From the NCBI GenBank assembly GCA_002279765.1, contig NCCR01000034.1:1-63273 (forward strand): 63,273 nt of DNA, in the 5' to 3' direction. A program made the position numbers and the translations under genes. The stretch's first letter is position 1, and each line of letters opens with the position of its first letter. This DNA is from Verrucomicrobia bacterium 12-59-8. GTDB lineage: Bacteria; Verrucomicrobiota; Verrucomicrobiae; Verrucomicrobiales; Verrucomicrobiaceae. Under the pieces are notes generated by a model. It was not told the origin of the DNA. It made no database searches and saw only the letters and a program-made list of their open reading frames with translations. This document shows positions 8,580 through 16,537 of this stretch, piece by piece.

Positions 8580-9230
8580 ATGAAAACACACATCCTCATT
8601 CTCGCCTTCGCCTGCGTCACCGCCGCGAACGCCGCCGACAAAATTGCCGCCATCTCCGATGCATGGCAGCAATCACTCGCCGCTGAATCCAACAACGATT
8701 ACCCCGGTGCGCTCGAAAGCGTCCTCGCGTTCAAAAGCGCCGGTGGTGAAACCTACCTTGCGGCGGTGCGTGCCGGCTGGCTTTCCTATCTCAATAAGGA
8801 CTACACCAAGGCCATCCAGTTTTACACTACAGCCTCCAGGCAGGAGCCTCGCGCCATCACACCGCACCTCGGTATGTTTAATGTGTATCTGGCGCAGACC
8901 CAACCCGAGGACGCACTCCGTGCGGCACGGGAAGTCCTAAAAATCGACCAGTTCCATCGCCCTACGCTGCTCATCGCCGGTGAGATTCTTTTCAATCAGC
9001 AGGATTATCGCAAAGCTGAAGTGTACTTTGAGCGCGCCTACAAGCTGCAACCTGAAGACCCTCTCGGCGTGAGCTGGTTTGGCTGGGCGCAGATCAATCA
9101 AGGTCAGGCCCGGCTTGCCGCGCCCTTGTTTGAAAAGCTCATGGAGATCAATCCAGAGGGCTACATGGTGCATGAGGGATTTGCCATCACGCACGGGCTT
9201 CCGCCAGGGCCACCTCCAGGCCAGCGTTGA
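8580..9230 (+). CDS. Exported TPR protein
   Basis: The 216-residue product starts with a signal peptide (MKTHILILAFACVTAANA) and contains about four to five tetratricopeptide-like helical hairpins, for example AAVRAGWLSYLNKDYTKAIQFY and the A-G-E-I-L-F-N-Q-Q-D-Y-R-K-A-E-V-Y-F-E-R-A-Y helix pair. It should be a periplasmic scaffold that holds partner proteins. It follows the UT-M23 gene by 18 nt, and the downstream UT-like protein also contains TPRs, so the two may contact each other. The leader before the ATG is pyrimidine-rich. No enzymatic motif is present. Confidence 0.82.
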   Translation: MKTHILILAFACVTAANAADKIAAISDAWQQSLAAESNNDYPGALESVLAFKSAGGETYLAAVRAGWLSYLNKDYTKAIQFYTTASRQEPRAITPHLGMFNVYLAQTQPEDALRAAREVLKIDQFHRPTLLIAGEILFNQQDYRKAEVYFERAYKLQPEDPLGVSWFGWAQINQGQARLAAPLFEKLMEINPEGYMVHEGFAITHGLPPGPPPGQR

Positions 9231-9233
9231 TTG

Positions 9234-9241
9234 AGGAGGAC
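9234..9241 (+). promoter_or_regulatory. Strong Shine-Dalgarno that fixes the start of the CapK-like gene
   Basis: The purine run GAGGAGGA ends about 4-5 nt before the ATG at 9246. It overlaps the codons that a TTG start at 9231 would use, so the ATG is the better start. It is notable because neighbouring genes in the same block have pyrimidine-rich leaders. Confidence 0.7.
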
Positions 9242-9245
9242 TGGC

Positions 9246-10571
9246 ATGCACACGCCTTCCCAGATTCGCGCTCGCGGCCGAAATCTCCATGCGGCACTTG
9301 ATCAAGTGATCGAACAACGCGGGTGGAGCACACCGAAGCGCCGGGCGCACCAGTGGCGCACGCTGCGTGCTCTCGTGCAGCATGCCCACGCCCACATCCC
9401 GCTCTACCAGCGGTTGTTTGCCGAAGCAGGATTCACCCCTGCGATGCTCGATGATTGGGATGATCTACCCAAAATCCCGCTGCTCACCAAGCCCGACCTA
9501 CGCACCGCCACGCGGTCGGATTTGATCGCCAAATACAACCGTGATGACGTCCGCTGGCTGGCGTCCTCCGGCTCCACCGGCATTCCCGCCAGCATGGCAC
9601 GCACGGAGGACTCCCTCTGGCATTACATGGCTTGCAACACGGCCTTGTATTATGACTGGTGCCACGGCAAGCCACTCAGCAACGGCCTCTATCTGGTCGA
9701 CATGGCTCCCGACAGCATCGACTTCGCTGCCGCCGATCTCCTGCGCACCACGGTGCCGGATTCGCGCATCTTCTCCGTTCACGATCCCGTCGCCAAACTC
9801 ACGCGCGAGCTCCTGAGCATCGCACCGGAATTCATTTCATCCTATCCATCGACTCTCCGCGCCGTGGCATTGGATCTGCGTGCTCAAAACCGTGTCATGA
9901 AAAGAACACGCCTCATCCATCTCACGTCCGAGATGCTGGATGCCCACACGCGGAATGTTCTGAGCCAGGTCTTTCCGAACGCACGCCTCATCGAGACCTA
10001 CACCAGCACTGAAGGCGGACTCGTCGCTTGGCAGTGCGTGCATGGCTCGCGCTGGCACATCGCCGAGAGCAATGTTCTCTGTGAAATCGTTGATGACAAC
10101 GGACTGCCTACCACCGGTCTCGGCCACATCGTCATCACCGATCTCACCAACACTGCCACGCCGATCCTGCGCTATCGCGGACTCGGGGATCTGGCCCGCT
10201 GGGAGCCGGAGCCCTGTCCGTGCGGCAGCAGTGCGCGCAGCATCCGTCACATCGAAGGCCGCAGTGCCGCTATGCTGCGCACACGCGGCGGCACCTTGAT
10301 TTCGCCGTATGTCATCACCAACGCCATTGAGGAGGTTCCCGGCCTGGCGCAGTATCAGGTGGTGCAAAAGCAGCCCGGCATGCTCGAAGTCCGCGTTGTG
10401 GCTGAAACCAGTGCATCGCGCCATCGCATCGAAAAAGGGGTGCAAAATGCGCTTGCGGCTGCTCTGGCCAGTGCGGCCGATTTGCAAATCACCTTCGTCT
10501 CCAAGATTGCCGCGCCTCCAGGATCGCATAAGGTGCCGCTTGTGATTTCCGAACTGCCCCTCGCCGCATGA
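9246..10571 (+). CDS. PaaK/CapK-like adenylate-forming enzyme
   Basis: The 441-residue protein matches the phenylacetate-CoA-ligase/CapK branch of adenylating enzymes: phosphate loop SSGSTGIPAS (about 107-116), ETYTSTEGG (adenine-binding YxSTE region), YRGLGDLARW, and a CPCG motif near 325 followed by IEGRS. Members activate a carboxylate as an acyl-adenylate, usually for CoA or another acceptor. The ATG at 9246 was chosen over a TTG at 9231 because a strong Shine-Dalgarno GAGGAGGA sits just upstream, unusual in this block. Its stop overlaps the next ATG as ATGA. In context it may activate the substrate or product of the ATP-grasp/decarboxylase pair; that is inference. Confidence 0.85.
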   Translation: MHTPSQIRARGRNLHAALDQVIEQRGWSTPKRRAHQWRTLRALVQHAHAHIPLYQRLFAEAGFTPAMLDDWDDLPKIPLLTKPDLRTATRSDLIAKYNRDDVRWLASSGSTGIPASMARTEDSLWHYMACNTALYYDWCHGKPLSNGLYLVDMAPDSIDFAAADLLRTTVPDSRIFSVHDPVAKLTRELLSIAPEFISSYPSTLRAVALDLRAQNRVMKRTRLIHLTSEMLDAHTRNVLSQVFPNARLIETYTSTEGGLVAWQCVHGSRWHIAESNVLCEIVDDNGLPTTGLGHIVITDLTNTATPILRYRGLGDLARWEPEPCPCGSSARSIRHIEGRSAAMLRTRGGTLISPYVITNAIEEVPGLAQYQVVQKQPGMLEVRVVAETSASRHRIEKGVQNALAAALASAADLQITFVSKIAAPPGSHKVPLVISELPLAA

Positions 10572-12079
10572 AACGCCTGCTCGACCACACCCTGCGTGGT
10601 TACGGGCAGATGCTCGTGGCGAACAGTCGCATCACAGGCGTGTGTGTGCTCATCGGCTTGTTGGTGCTTTCCGTCGAAGCCGCGCTCATGAGTCTGGGCG
10701 GGGCGCTGCTCATCACCGCACTTGCGCAGTGGCGTGCGCAGGATGACAGCGTGCTCAAAACAGGGCTCTTCAGCGTGAACGGCGCGTTGCTCGGTGCTTT
10801 GTGGTATCTTTTTCCACAAGTGCCGTTGTGGGCGCAGGCGCTCGCCACCGCGCTCGGTTGTGCCGGCATGGCTTTTTTCTTTGTGCCCGTCACCGAGCGC
10901 ATGCACGAGAGAAAGTCGCCTTATGTCCTCTTCAGCCTGCCTTACGTCGCAGCTGCGTGGGCTGCGCTGACGGCACTCATTTTCTTTGGCGTCCATGATG
11001 CCGAACTCACGCGCGGCTGGCGCGCCCTGCTCACCAACCGCTTTGAAAAAGCCGAGAAGCATTTTCTCAATACAGAAGTCAGCACCGACATGGCCGAGGC
11101 CTATCGCTGTGCGGGTCTCGGCTGGAGCTTGTACCGCCGTGGCGATCAAACCGGCGCACAGACAGCTTTTTCACGCGTGCTCTCACTCAAGATCGGAGTC
11201 GCAGATGCTTATGATGGTCTTGGTTGGAGCCGCTTCCGCCAAGGACGCTATGATGATGCAGCATTGGCGTTTCGGCGTGCCGTCGCGCTGGACTCCTTTT
11301 TCGCCGACTCATGGGACGGCCTCGGCTGGTGCGCCCTGCAGGCCGGTCATCCAGATGAAGCACGCCACCACTTCACTACGGCTGCATTGTGCGCCCCTCT
11401 GTTTGCCGATGCCTTCACCGGTTTTGCCGCAACACTGTCCGGAGGCAGGGCGCAGGCGTACGCGAAGTCGTGGAGTGAATTCCTTTCCAACCATCTCAGT
11501 CTGACGGCGCAGTTCACCTCGACCCGTGTGCTGCTCTGCTGGGTCTGGTTCTTCATCGGCATTCTCTGGCATTCACGCACCAGCGCTCTCGTGGCTCTGA
11601 CTGCTCTCCTTATTTGCGTGGCGGGCTCCTGGTGGAAGCCGGTCTTTGGTGATCCCGCCTTCGCCATGAACGTGATCGTCCTAGCTCTGGCCCTGGGCGG
11701 CCATTACCTGCGGCTGAACGTGAAGACTGTCGTGTGGATGCTACTCGTCACGCTGGCAATGGCCCTGCTGTGGGAACCGCTCTCGGAAGCCCTGCTGCGT
11801 CTGGCTTTGCTGCCTCTCTGCCTGCCTTTCAATTTCGCCCTTCTCGGCAGCATCGCCTTCTTTGGCTGGCTGCATCGTCGAGGACTGCGTGATGAGCTCA
11901 TTCCTATGGATTGGACTTCCAGCACGCCCGAGCACATTCGCGTTTTCACGGCACAAAAAGAAGTCGCCGACGGCTGCTGGGACAAGCTTAAAAAAGCAGA
12001 TCCTGAGCAGCCACAGCCGCAAACCGAACGCTCACTTCAGCTTCCGGCCAAAGTGAACCTCAAAGTAAACGCCGAGTGA
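10568..12079 (+). CDS. Urea-transporter-like membrane protein with an internal TPR domain
   Basis: The 503-residue product reads as two half urea transporters around a TPR insert. Residues 1-155 match the UT N-half (LRGYGQML.NSRITG, GALLITALAQWR, GLFSVNGALLGAL). Residues about 165-320 are polar with at least three TPRs, two nearly repeated (ADAYDGLGWSRFRQGRYDDA and ADSWDGLGWCALQAGHPDEA). Residues about 325-455 match the UT C-half (GDPAFAMNVIVLALALGG, then LPLCLPFNFALLGSIAFF). A 50-residue polar tail follows. In canonical UTs the two halves are joined by a short linker. It overlaps the CapK-like gene by 4 nt and its last 48 nt overlap a convergent gene. Substrate passage by such a form is unproven. 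Confidence 0.8.
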   Translation: MKRLLDHTLRGYGQMLVANSRITGVCVLIGLLVLSVEAALMSLGGALLITALAQWRAQDDSVLKTGLFSVNGALLGALWYLFPQVPLWAQALATALGCAGMAFFFVPVTERMHERKSPYVLFSLPYVAAAWAALTALIFFGVHDAELTRGWRALLTNRFEKAEKHFLNTEVSTDMAEAYRCAGLGWSLYRRGDQTGAQTAFSRVLSLKIGVADAYDGLGWSRFRQGRYDDAALAFRRAVALDSFFADSWDGLGWCALQAGHPDEARHHFTTAALCAPLFADAFTGFAATLSGGRAQAYAKSWSEFLSNHLSLTAQFTSTRVLLCWVWFFIGILWHSRTSALVALTALLICVAGSWWKPVFGDPAFAMNVIVLALALGGHYLRLNVKTVVWMLLVTLAMALLWEPLSEALLRLALLPLCLPFNFALLGSIAFFGWLHRRGLRDELIPMDWTSSTPEHIRVFTAQKEVADGCWDKLKKADPEQPQPQTERSLQLPAKVNLKVNAE

Positions 12080-12898
12080 TTCCGCCAGCGCAACGGCAAA
12101 GCGGCGCTGATGCTCCGGGGTGTCACGCACATTGTTCCAGGGGCACTCCAACTGAATCCCGCTCACTGAGCCACCATCGCGTGAACCATGTGCGGCCACG
12201 TCATACACACCGCTGAAGTAACCGGCCATGAAAGTTGGGCTGGCTTTTGAAGGGCTAGGCAGACAGCGGAAGCCACGGAACTCCAGCAATCCGCCCAGGC
12301 TCTTCGGCCCGCGCACCAGCTCTGCGAAGCTCTCAGGCGAGCGCTTGTCCAGATCACGGATGCAGGTGGAGCCGATGAGCGCCATATCTGCGTTAAGTTC
12401 AGCATCTGAGCGCTTCAGCACATCGCCTTTGATCAGGTACCCCAGTTCGACGCGCTGATCGAGATGGCGGTGGCCGTGAATGTCCAGCAGCAGACCCATG
12501 CCGCTCTTTTTGATCACACTGTCACAGGCTTTTTGTGTGCTTTCATGAAAGCGGTGCCAGGCGGCGATGGCGGTTGGATCACCCTGAGCCGCTTCTTCGA
12601 GTTCGCGATTTGGATCCAGTTTCGTGCGGTGCAGGTTGGAGATGATGGCGTATGGTTTGCCGCCATAGCGCGTCTCCAGTTCCTCGATGATCATCTCGGC
12701 CAGCGGCACCGTGTTGGAATCGGTGCCCGTGACACCGTAGCGACGCGCCAGCACGTTCGCAGGTTTCAAGCTGCCGCCGTGGGGCACCGTGAGAATGATG
12801 GGCAGCGTGCCGGAGCGCACCTCGACGTACGTTTCGAGTTCCGCTGTCTGGGCCTGCAAGACGGCGGCAGAAACAAAAAGAAAAAACGAGATGCGCAT
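12032..12898 (-). CDS. Exported N-formylglutamate amidohydrolase-like protein
   Basis: From the ATG at 12898 the product is 288 residues with a signal peptide (MRISFFLFVSAAVLQAQ). The family signature is visible as VPHGG near residue 40, then LHRTKLDPNR, LLLDIHGH with the metal-binding His, and an ECPWNNVRD near the end. The superfamily hydrolyses N-formyl or acyl amino acid amide bonds with a zinc ion and includes carboxypeptidase-like folds. Family members of histidine degradation are cytosolic, so export points to another substrate, possibly peptidic. The gene converges with and overlaps the UT-TPR gene by 48 nt and diverges from the propeller gene at 12954. Confidence 0.8.
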   Translation of the reverse strand: MRISFFLFVSAAVLQAQTAELETYVEVRSGTLPIILTVPHGGSLKPANVLARRYGVTGTDSNTVPLAEMIIEELETRYGGKPYAIISNLHRTKLDPNRELEEAAQGDPTAIAAWHRFHESTQKACDSVIKKSGMGLLLDIHGHRHLDQRVELGYLIKGDVLKRSDAELNADMALIGSTCIRDLDKRSPESFAELVRGPKSLGGLLEFRGFRCLPSPSKASPTFMAGYFSGVYDVAAHGSRDGGSVSGIQLECPWNNVRDTPEHQRRFAVALAESLGVYFEVHFGRKLK

Positions 12899-12953
12899 GG
12901 TTGTTCCCAGTGAAAGACAGTTCCCTGCTGCCTGCCACGTTTTTTTCCCGCCC

Positions 12954-14252
12954 ATGATTCACCGCATTCTACTCCCGCTCCTGGTTCTCGCTTCCGCCTC
13001 CCATGCCGGCAACTGGCCCGAATGGCGCGGCCCTTCCGCACAAGGTCACGCCAATGCCTCCGGCCTGCCGGAAACGTGGAGCGAGACGAGCCACATTGCC
13101 TGGAAGGCGGAGCTTCCAGGTCGTGGCCATTCAACACCCGTCATGTGGGGGGCTCAGATCTGGCTCACCACCGCCTTTGAAAAAGCCGCTACTCCCGAGG
13201 AAGCCAAACGCCGTCTCGAATCCAACACCGGCGACCAGCCGCTCACTGTGCTGGGTTCAGTGAGCCTGCACGCCCTGTGTGTGGATCGCAGCAGCGGCAA
13301 AATCCTCCACGACATTGAGTTGCTCAATGTCAAGGACCCGCAGTGGGCGCATCAGCTCAACAGCTATGCCTCACCCTCGCCCATACTGGCGGATGGCCGG
13401 CTCTATGCGCATTTTGGTTCCTTCGGCACTGTGGCACTCGATACCCAAACCCTGAAAGTGCTGTGGAAAAACGAAGAGCTGCACGTCATGCACGAAAACG
13501 GCCCTGGCTCCACCGCCGTGCTTCATGGGGACAAATTGATCGCGCACTTCGACGGCAGCGATCAGCAGTTCATCGCCGCCTTCGACACGAACACCGGCAA
13601 GGTCGCATGGAAAACACCCCGCAGCGGCGACATGGACCCGCGCCCGCAGCAGCGCAAAGCCTACGGCACGCCGCTGGTCGTCACGATAAACGGCCAGCCA
13701 CAGGTCGTCAGCTCCGCCGCCAACAACGTCTATAGCTACGATCCCGCTACCGGACAGGAACTCTGGAAGATCCACTATGGCGAACTCGGCTTCTCCATGT
13801 CCACCGTGCCCGTGGCCGATGACCAGCAAATCTATTTCAGCACCGCCTTCGGTAAATCAGCGGTCATTGCCCTCAAATACGCCGGTTTGAAAACGCCCGA
13901 AGTCGCCTGGCGCAACAACAAGAACGCGCCCAAGATGTGCTCGCCCGTGCTGCACAACGGCCTGCTCTTTTACGTCGATGACGGCGGCATCGTCAGCTGC
14001 GTGGACACAAAAACCGGCGAGGCCTTCTACCGCGAACGCATCGGTGGTAAGTTCAGCGCCTCGCCAATGATCGCAGATGGCAAACTCTACTTCTGCAGCC
14101 GCGAAGGTGTCGTGACGATCATCAACGCCGCCAAGGAATTCAAAATCCTCGCTCAAAATACTCTCGACGGTCCCATCATGGCCAGCCCCATCGCCGATGG
14201 CAGCGCCCTTTTCATCCGCACGGACAAGGCGCTGTACAAGATCGGGAAGTGA
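12954..14252 (+). CDS. Exported PQQ-like beta-propeller protein
   Basis: The 432-residue product has a signal peptide (MIHRILLPLLVLASASHA) and begins its mature part with NWPEWRGPSAQG, a pattern typical of the verrucomicrobial/planctomycete outer-membrane-assembly BamB-like or PQQ-like propeller proteins. Repeating blades carry pairs such as YDPATGQELWKI and DTNTGKVAWKT. These proteins are scaffolds or quinoprotein-like; no quinone-binding residues can be assigned here. A longer upstream frame overlaps the divergent gene and lacks a signal peptide, so the ATG at 12954 is preferred. It is followed 33 nt later by a small anchored protein. Confidence 0.85.
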   Translation: MIHRILLPLLVLASASHAGNWPEWRGPSAQGHANASGLPETWSETSHIAWKAELPGRGHSTPVMWGAQIWLTTAFEKAATPEEAKRRLESNTGDQPLTVLGSVSLHALCVDRSSGKILHDIELLNVKDPQWAHQLNSYASPSPILADGRLYAHFGSFGTVALDTQTLKVLWKNEELHVMHENGPGSTAVLHGDKLIAHFDGSDQQFIAAFDTNTGKVAWKTPRSGDMDPRPQQRKAYGTPLVVTINGQPQVVSSAANNVYSYDPATGQELWKIHYGELGFSMSTVPVADDQQIYFSTAFGKSAVIALKYAGLKTPEVAWRNNKNAPKMCSPVLHNGLLFYVDDGGIVSCVDTKTGEAFYRERIGGKFSASPMIADGKLYFCSREGVVTIINAAKEFKILAQNTLDGPIMASPIADGSALFIRTDKALYKIGK

Positions 14253-14285
14253 AAGCGCCAGTGTTCTGAACCCTTTTGAATTCCC

Positions 14286-14678
14286 ATGCCACGACTGATC
14301 AAATGGAGCAGCTTGCTCGTGCTCCTTCTTGCCGCGGCGGCATGGTGGGTGCAACGGCCTGGGCCTGTACAGGAGATCTACCGCGCTTCCCGTAGAGAAA
14401 TGATGGTGTTGGAGCCGGAATTCTTGCTGTCGCTGAAGGAATTGCCAGACTGTCAGGTCAACCACGCGCTCGTTGCCCAGGCGGTGGGCGATGCGAAAGC
14501 GATGGGTGAAGAGTGTGCTTTTTACTGCGCCTTAGCCTGCCCTGAAACAGGGAGGGTGATGTATGTGCTGACTGTGCTACAACGCACAGACACTGAACTG
14601 ATATACGCCGGTTCCGTGGATGGAAAGAGACTGGTCGCCAAAGCCTATTGGAGCGGCTATGGCGGCTGGTCCGATTGA
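14286..14678 (+). CDS. Small anchored or exported protein, unknown function
   Basis: A 130-residue product with an N-terminal hydrophobic segment (about residues 8-22, SSLLVLLLAAAAWWV) and a compact soluble part containing three cysteines (DCQ, ECAFYCALACPE region). No family was recognised. It lies 33 nt after the propeller gene on the same strand and ends 12 nt before a convergent SGNH-hydrolase gene. The composition and position support a real gene; function is unknown. Confidence 0.6.
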   Translation: MPRLIKWSSLLVLLLAAAAWWVQRPGPVQEIYRASRREMMVLEPEFLLSLKELPDCQVNHALVAQAVGDAKAMGEECAFYCALACPETGRVMYVLTVLQRTDTELIYAGSVDGKRLVAKAYWSGYGGWSD

Positions 14679-14690
14679 GCATACCACAAC

Positions 14691-15815
14691 CTATTTCAGC
14701 GCCGCCCGCAGCACGGGCTCAAAAATTTCCGCCTGACGGAGGAAGCCGAGGTCGGTGCCGTGGGAGGCGTCGTTGGATCCTTCGGCGTCGGTGCCGTAGA
14801 GCGCATCACCGCTGATGTAGTGAAGATTGGCGACTTTCTCGGCCTTGAGCTGCTCGTAGGCGGCTTTAAGGGCAGCGTGGTTCTCGTCATGGAACTTGGC
14901 CTTGGCGGGTGTGATCCAGGAGTTCGTGAAGCGGCGGTCTTCGACCAGGATGATCGGCGTGGCGGCATGCTTGGAGCGCAGTTGCTTCACCAGCGGCACG
15001 CATTTGGCCGTGACATCGGCATGCCCCATGTTGGGCAGGCAGTCGATGACGATGACGGCAGGATCGAGCTCATTGATGAGATCGCCCACAGCCGCATCCA
15101 TTTTGCCATTGCCTGAGAAACCGATGTTGATGACAGGGTGGTCCAGATGACGACCCAGGATGGCGGTGTGAACCATGCCGGGACGGGAAGCGTTTGCGCC
15201 ATGCGTGATGGACGTGCCATAGAACACGATGGGCTTTTCACGGGGTTTCAACCCTTCAAATTTCGCGTCCGCAGGCACGCCGATCTCCAGTTTTTCGATG
15301 CCGTTGTAGAGCGGCAGGTAGGCGGCAAATTCGTGCTCGCCGGGGGCCAGACCACTGATCATCACCGCCTCCACATGCTGTTTCTCCGGCTTCGGGCAGG
15401 CCACCCAGCGCCATTTGCCCTCGGCATCACGCGCATAGAGATCGAGTCCGCTCACGCCCGTGGCGGGCATGGCAGGCATGGCCAGATTCGCTTTGAGAAG
15501 ATCGTAGCGGCAGTAGATCGCGTTCGCGTCCGTCTTGAAGCGCACCATCATCCCCGCGCTGTCACGGCTGAGACCCCACACGGCAGGCGTGACGGTTTTT
15601 TCCGCCTTCGCTGGGAGACGGTCAAACCAGCGCAGCCGTTCCTGATCACCCCAGCCACGACCTTCGACGCCCCAGCTCGTCACATCATGCCACTTCGCAT
15701 CCGCTGGAATGGTTGGGCCTTTGGGTTTGGCCGCAGGAGCAGGCGCTTTAGGGGCGGCAGTTTGAGCGAGCAGCGAAGTGCTGACAAAAAGGGCGAGGAG
15801 GATGGCTGATTTCAT
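14691..15815 (-). CDS. Exported SGNH/GDSL hydrolase
   Basis: The 374-residue product has a signal peptide (MKSAILLALFVSTSLLAQ), an Ala/Pro linker and a beta-sandwich N-domain, then an SGNH esterase domain. Catalytic blocks are visible: the nucleophile in FYGTSITHG (block I), oxyanion-hole Gly in NIGFSGNGKMD (block II), and the Asp-His pair in NDASHGTDLGF near the end (block V). The combination of an N-terminal sandwich and SGNH domain is common in carbohydrate esterases of Verrucomicrobiota and Bacteroidota, so polysaccharide deacetylation is a fair guess. The gene stands alone between a convergent small gene and an upstream lipoprotein gene. Confidence 0.85.
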   Translation of the reverse strand: MKSAILLALFVSTSLLAQTAAPKAPAPAAKPKGPTIPADAKWHDVTSWGVEGRGWGDQERLRWFDRLPAKAEKTVTPAVWGLSRDSAGMMVRFKTDANAIYCRYDLLKANLAMPAMPATGVSGLDLYARDAEGKWRWVACPKPEKQHVEAVMISGLAPGEHEFAAYLPLYNGIEKLEIGVPADAKFEGLKPREKPIVFYGTSITHGANASRPGMVHTAILGRHLDHPVINIGFSGNGKMDAAVGDLINELDPAVIVIDCLPNMGHADVTAKCVPLVKQLRSKHAATPIILVEDRRFTNSWITPAKAKFHDENHAALKAAYEQLKAEKVANLHYISGDALYGTDAEGSNDASHGTDLGFLRQAEIFEPVLRAALK

Positions 15816-15888
15816 GAGCGCATCAGTACGTTGGGCGAAGGCATGTTCTCACGTCAATCGCATCGCGGCAGCGGCAGTGTCAGCGCTT

Positions 15889-16467
15889 TCAGCCGCGCAC
15901 TTTGGCAAGGGCTTTTTGGGTGGCCTCGTAGGCAGTCTTTTCCCAGGCGGGAAGGGACGCGCGGGCGGTAGGGTTTTTCAGCGGAGGGACAGGACCCGGC
16001 GCGTTGGCGAGACCGGTGGCGATGGCCTTGCTGCTGCGTGCGTGGGTCAGGAAGCCGACAGTGACACTTTGTTGCGTGAGGTCGGGAGTGACCCAGACGC
16101 GGATGACCGCATTGAGATTATTGACAGCGGCAAATTTTTTGACTTCCGTGCTCTCGTTGAAAGGGTTCAGATGCAGTGGGACCTGCTTCATCTTCGCGAA
16201 GGGCACATAGCTGAAGGCGCGGCTGTCGTCCAAGGCGCGCTCCACGCCACGGCGCACAGCCATATTCACACGCAGTTCCTCCGGGGACTCAGGCTTGAAA
16301 TGAGGAAGCTGCCGCTCGCCCGGATGGCCACCGGTGGGGCCGATGCCGATGGCCCCCGTGCGCACGTTGCGAAGACGTCCGAGATTGCCTTCAGTGCAGG
16401 AGGAAAGAGCGGCTGCGGTGAGCAGGCTGGCAAGGAGGAGGGTAAGGCGCTGACAGATCGAACTCAT
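15889..16467 (-). CDS. Predicted lipoprotein, unknown function
   Basis: The 192-residue product begins with a hydrophobic leader ending in a lipobox-like LSSC (Cys at about residue 23), so it should be lipid-anchored after cleavage. The mature part is basic with a ...GGHPGERQLPHF segment and an AWEKTAYEATQKALAKVRG-type C-terminal helix. No family was recognised. It is followed on the same strand, 73 nt later, by the SGNH hydrolase gene and preceded by the DUF1549/1553 gene, so the three could be read together. Confidence 0.65.
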   Translation of the reverse strand: MSSICQRLTLLLASLLTAAALSSCTEGNLGRLRNVRTGAIGIGPTGGHPGERQLPHFKPESPEELRVNMAVRRGVERALDDSRAFSYVPFAKMKQVPLHLNPFNESTEVKKFAAVNNLNAVIRVWVTPDLTQQSVTVGFLTHARSSKAIATGLANAPGPVPPLKNPTARASLPAWEKTAYEATQKALAKVRG

Positions 16468-16537
16468 GCTGCGCTATGCCACGTCGCCCCGGCTTTGTCA
16501 TGCGGTAACGGTTCAGGCTCAAGTCATGAACAGGCTC

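Noticed and set aside
9231..9245. TTG start for the CapK-like gene
   Set aside because: A strong Shine-Dalgarno lies within this stretch and fits the ATG at 9246.
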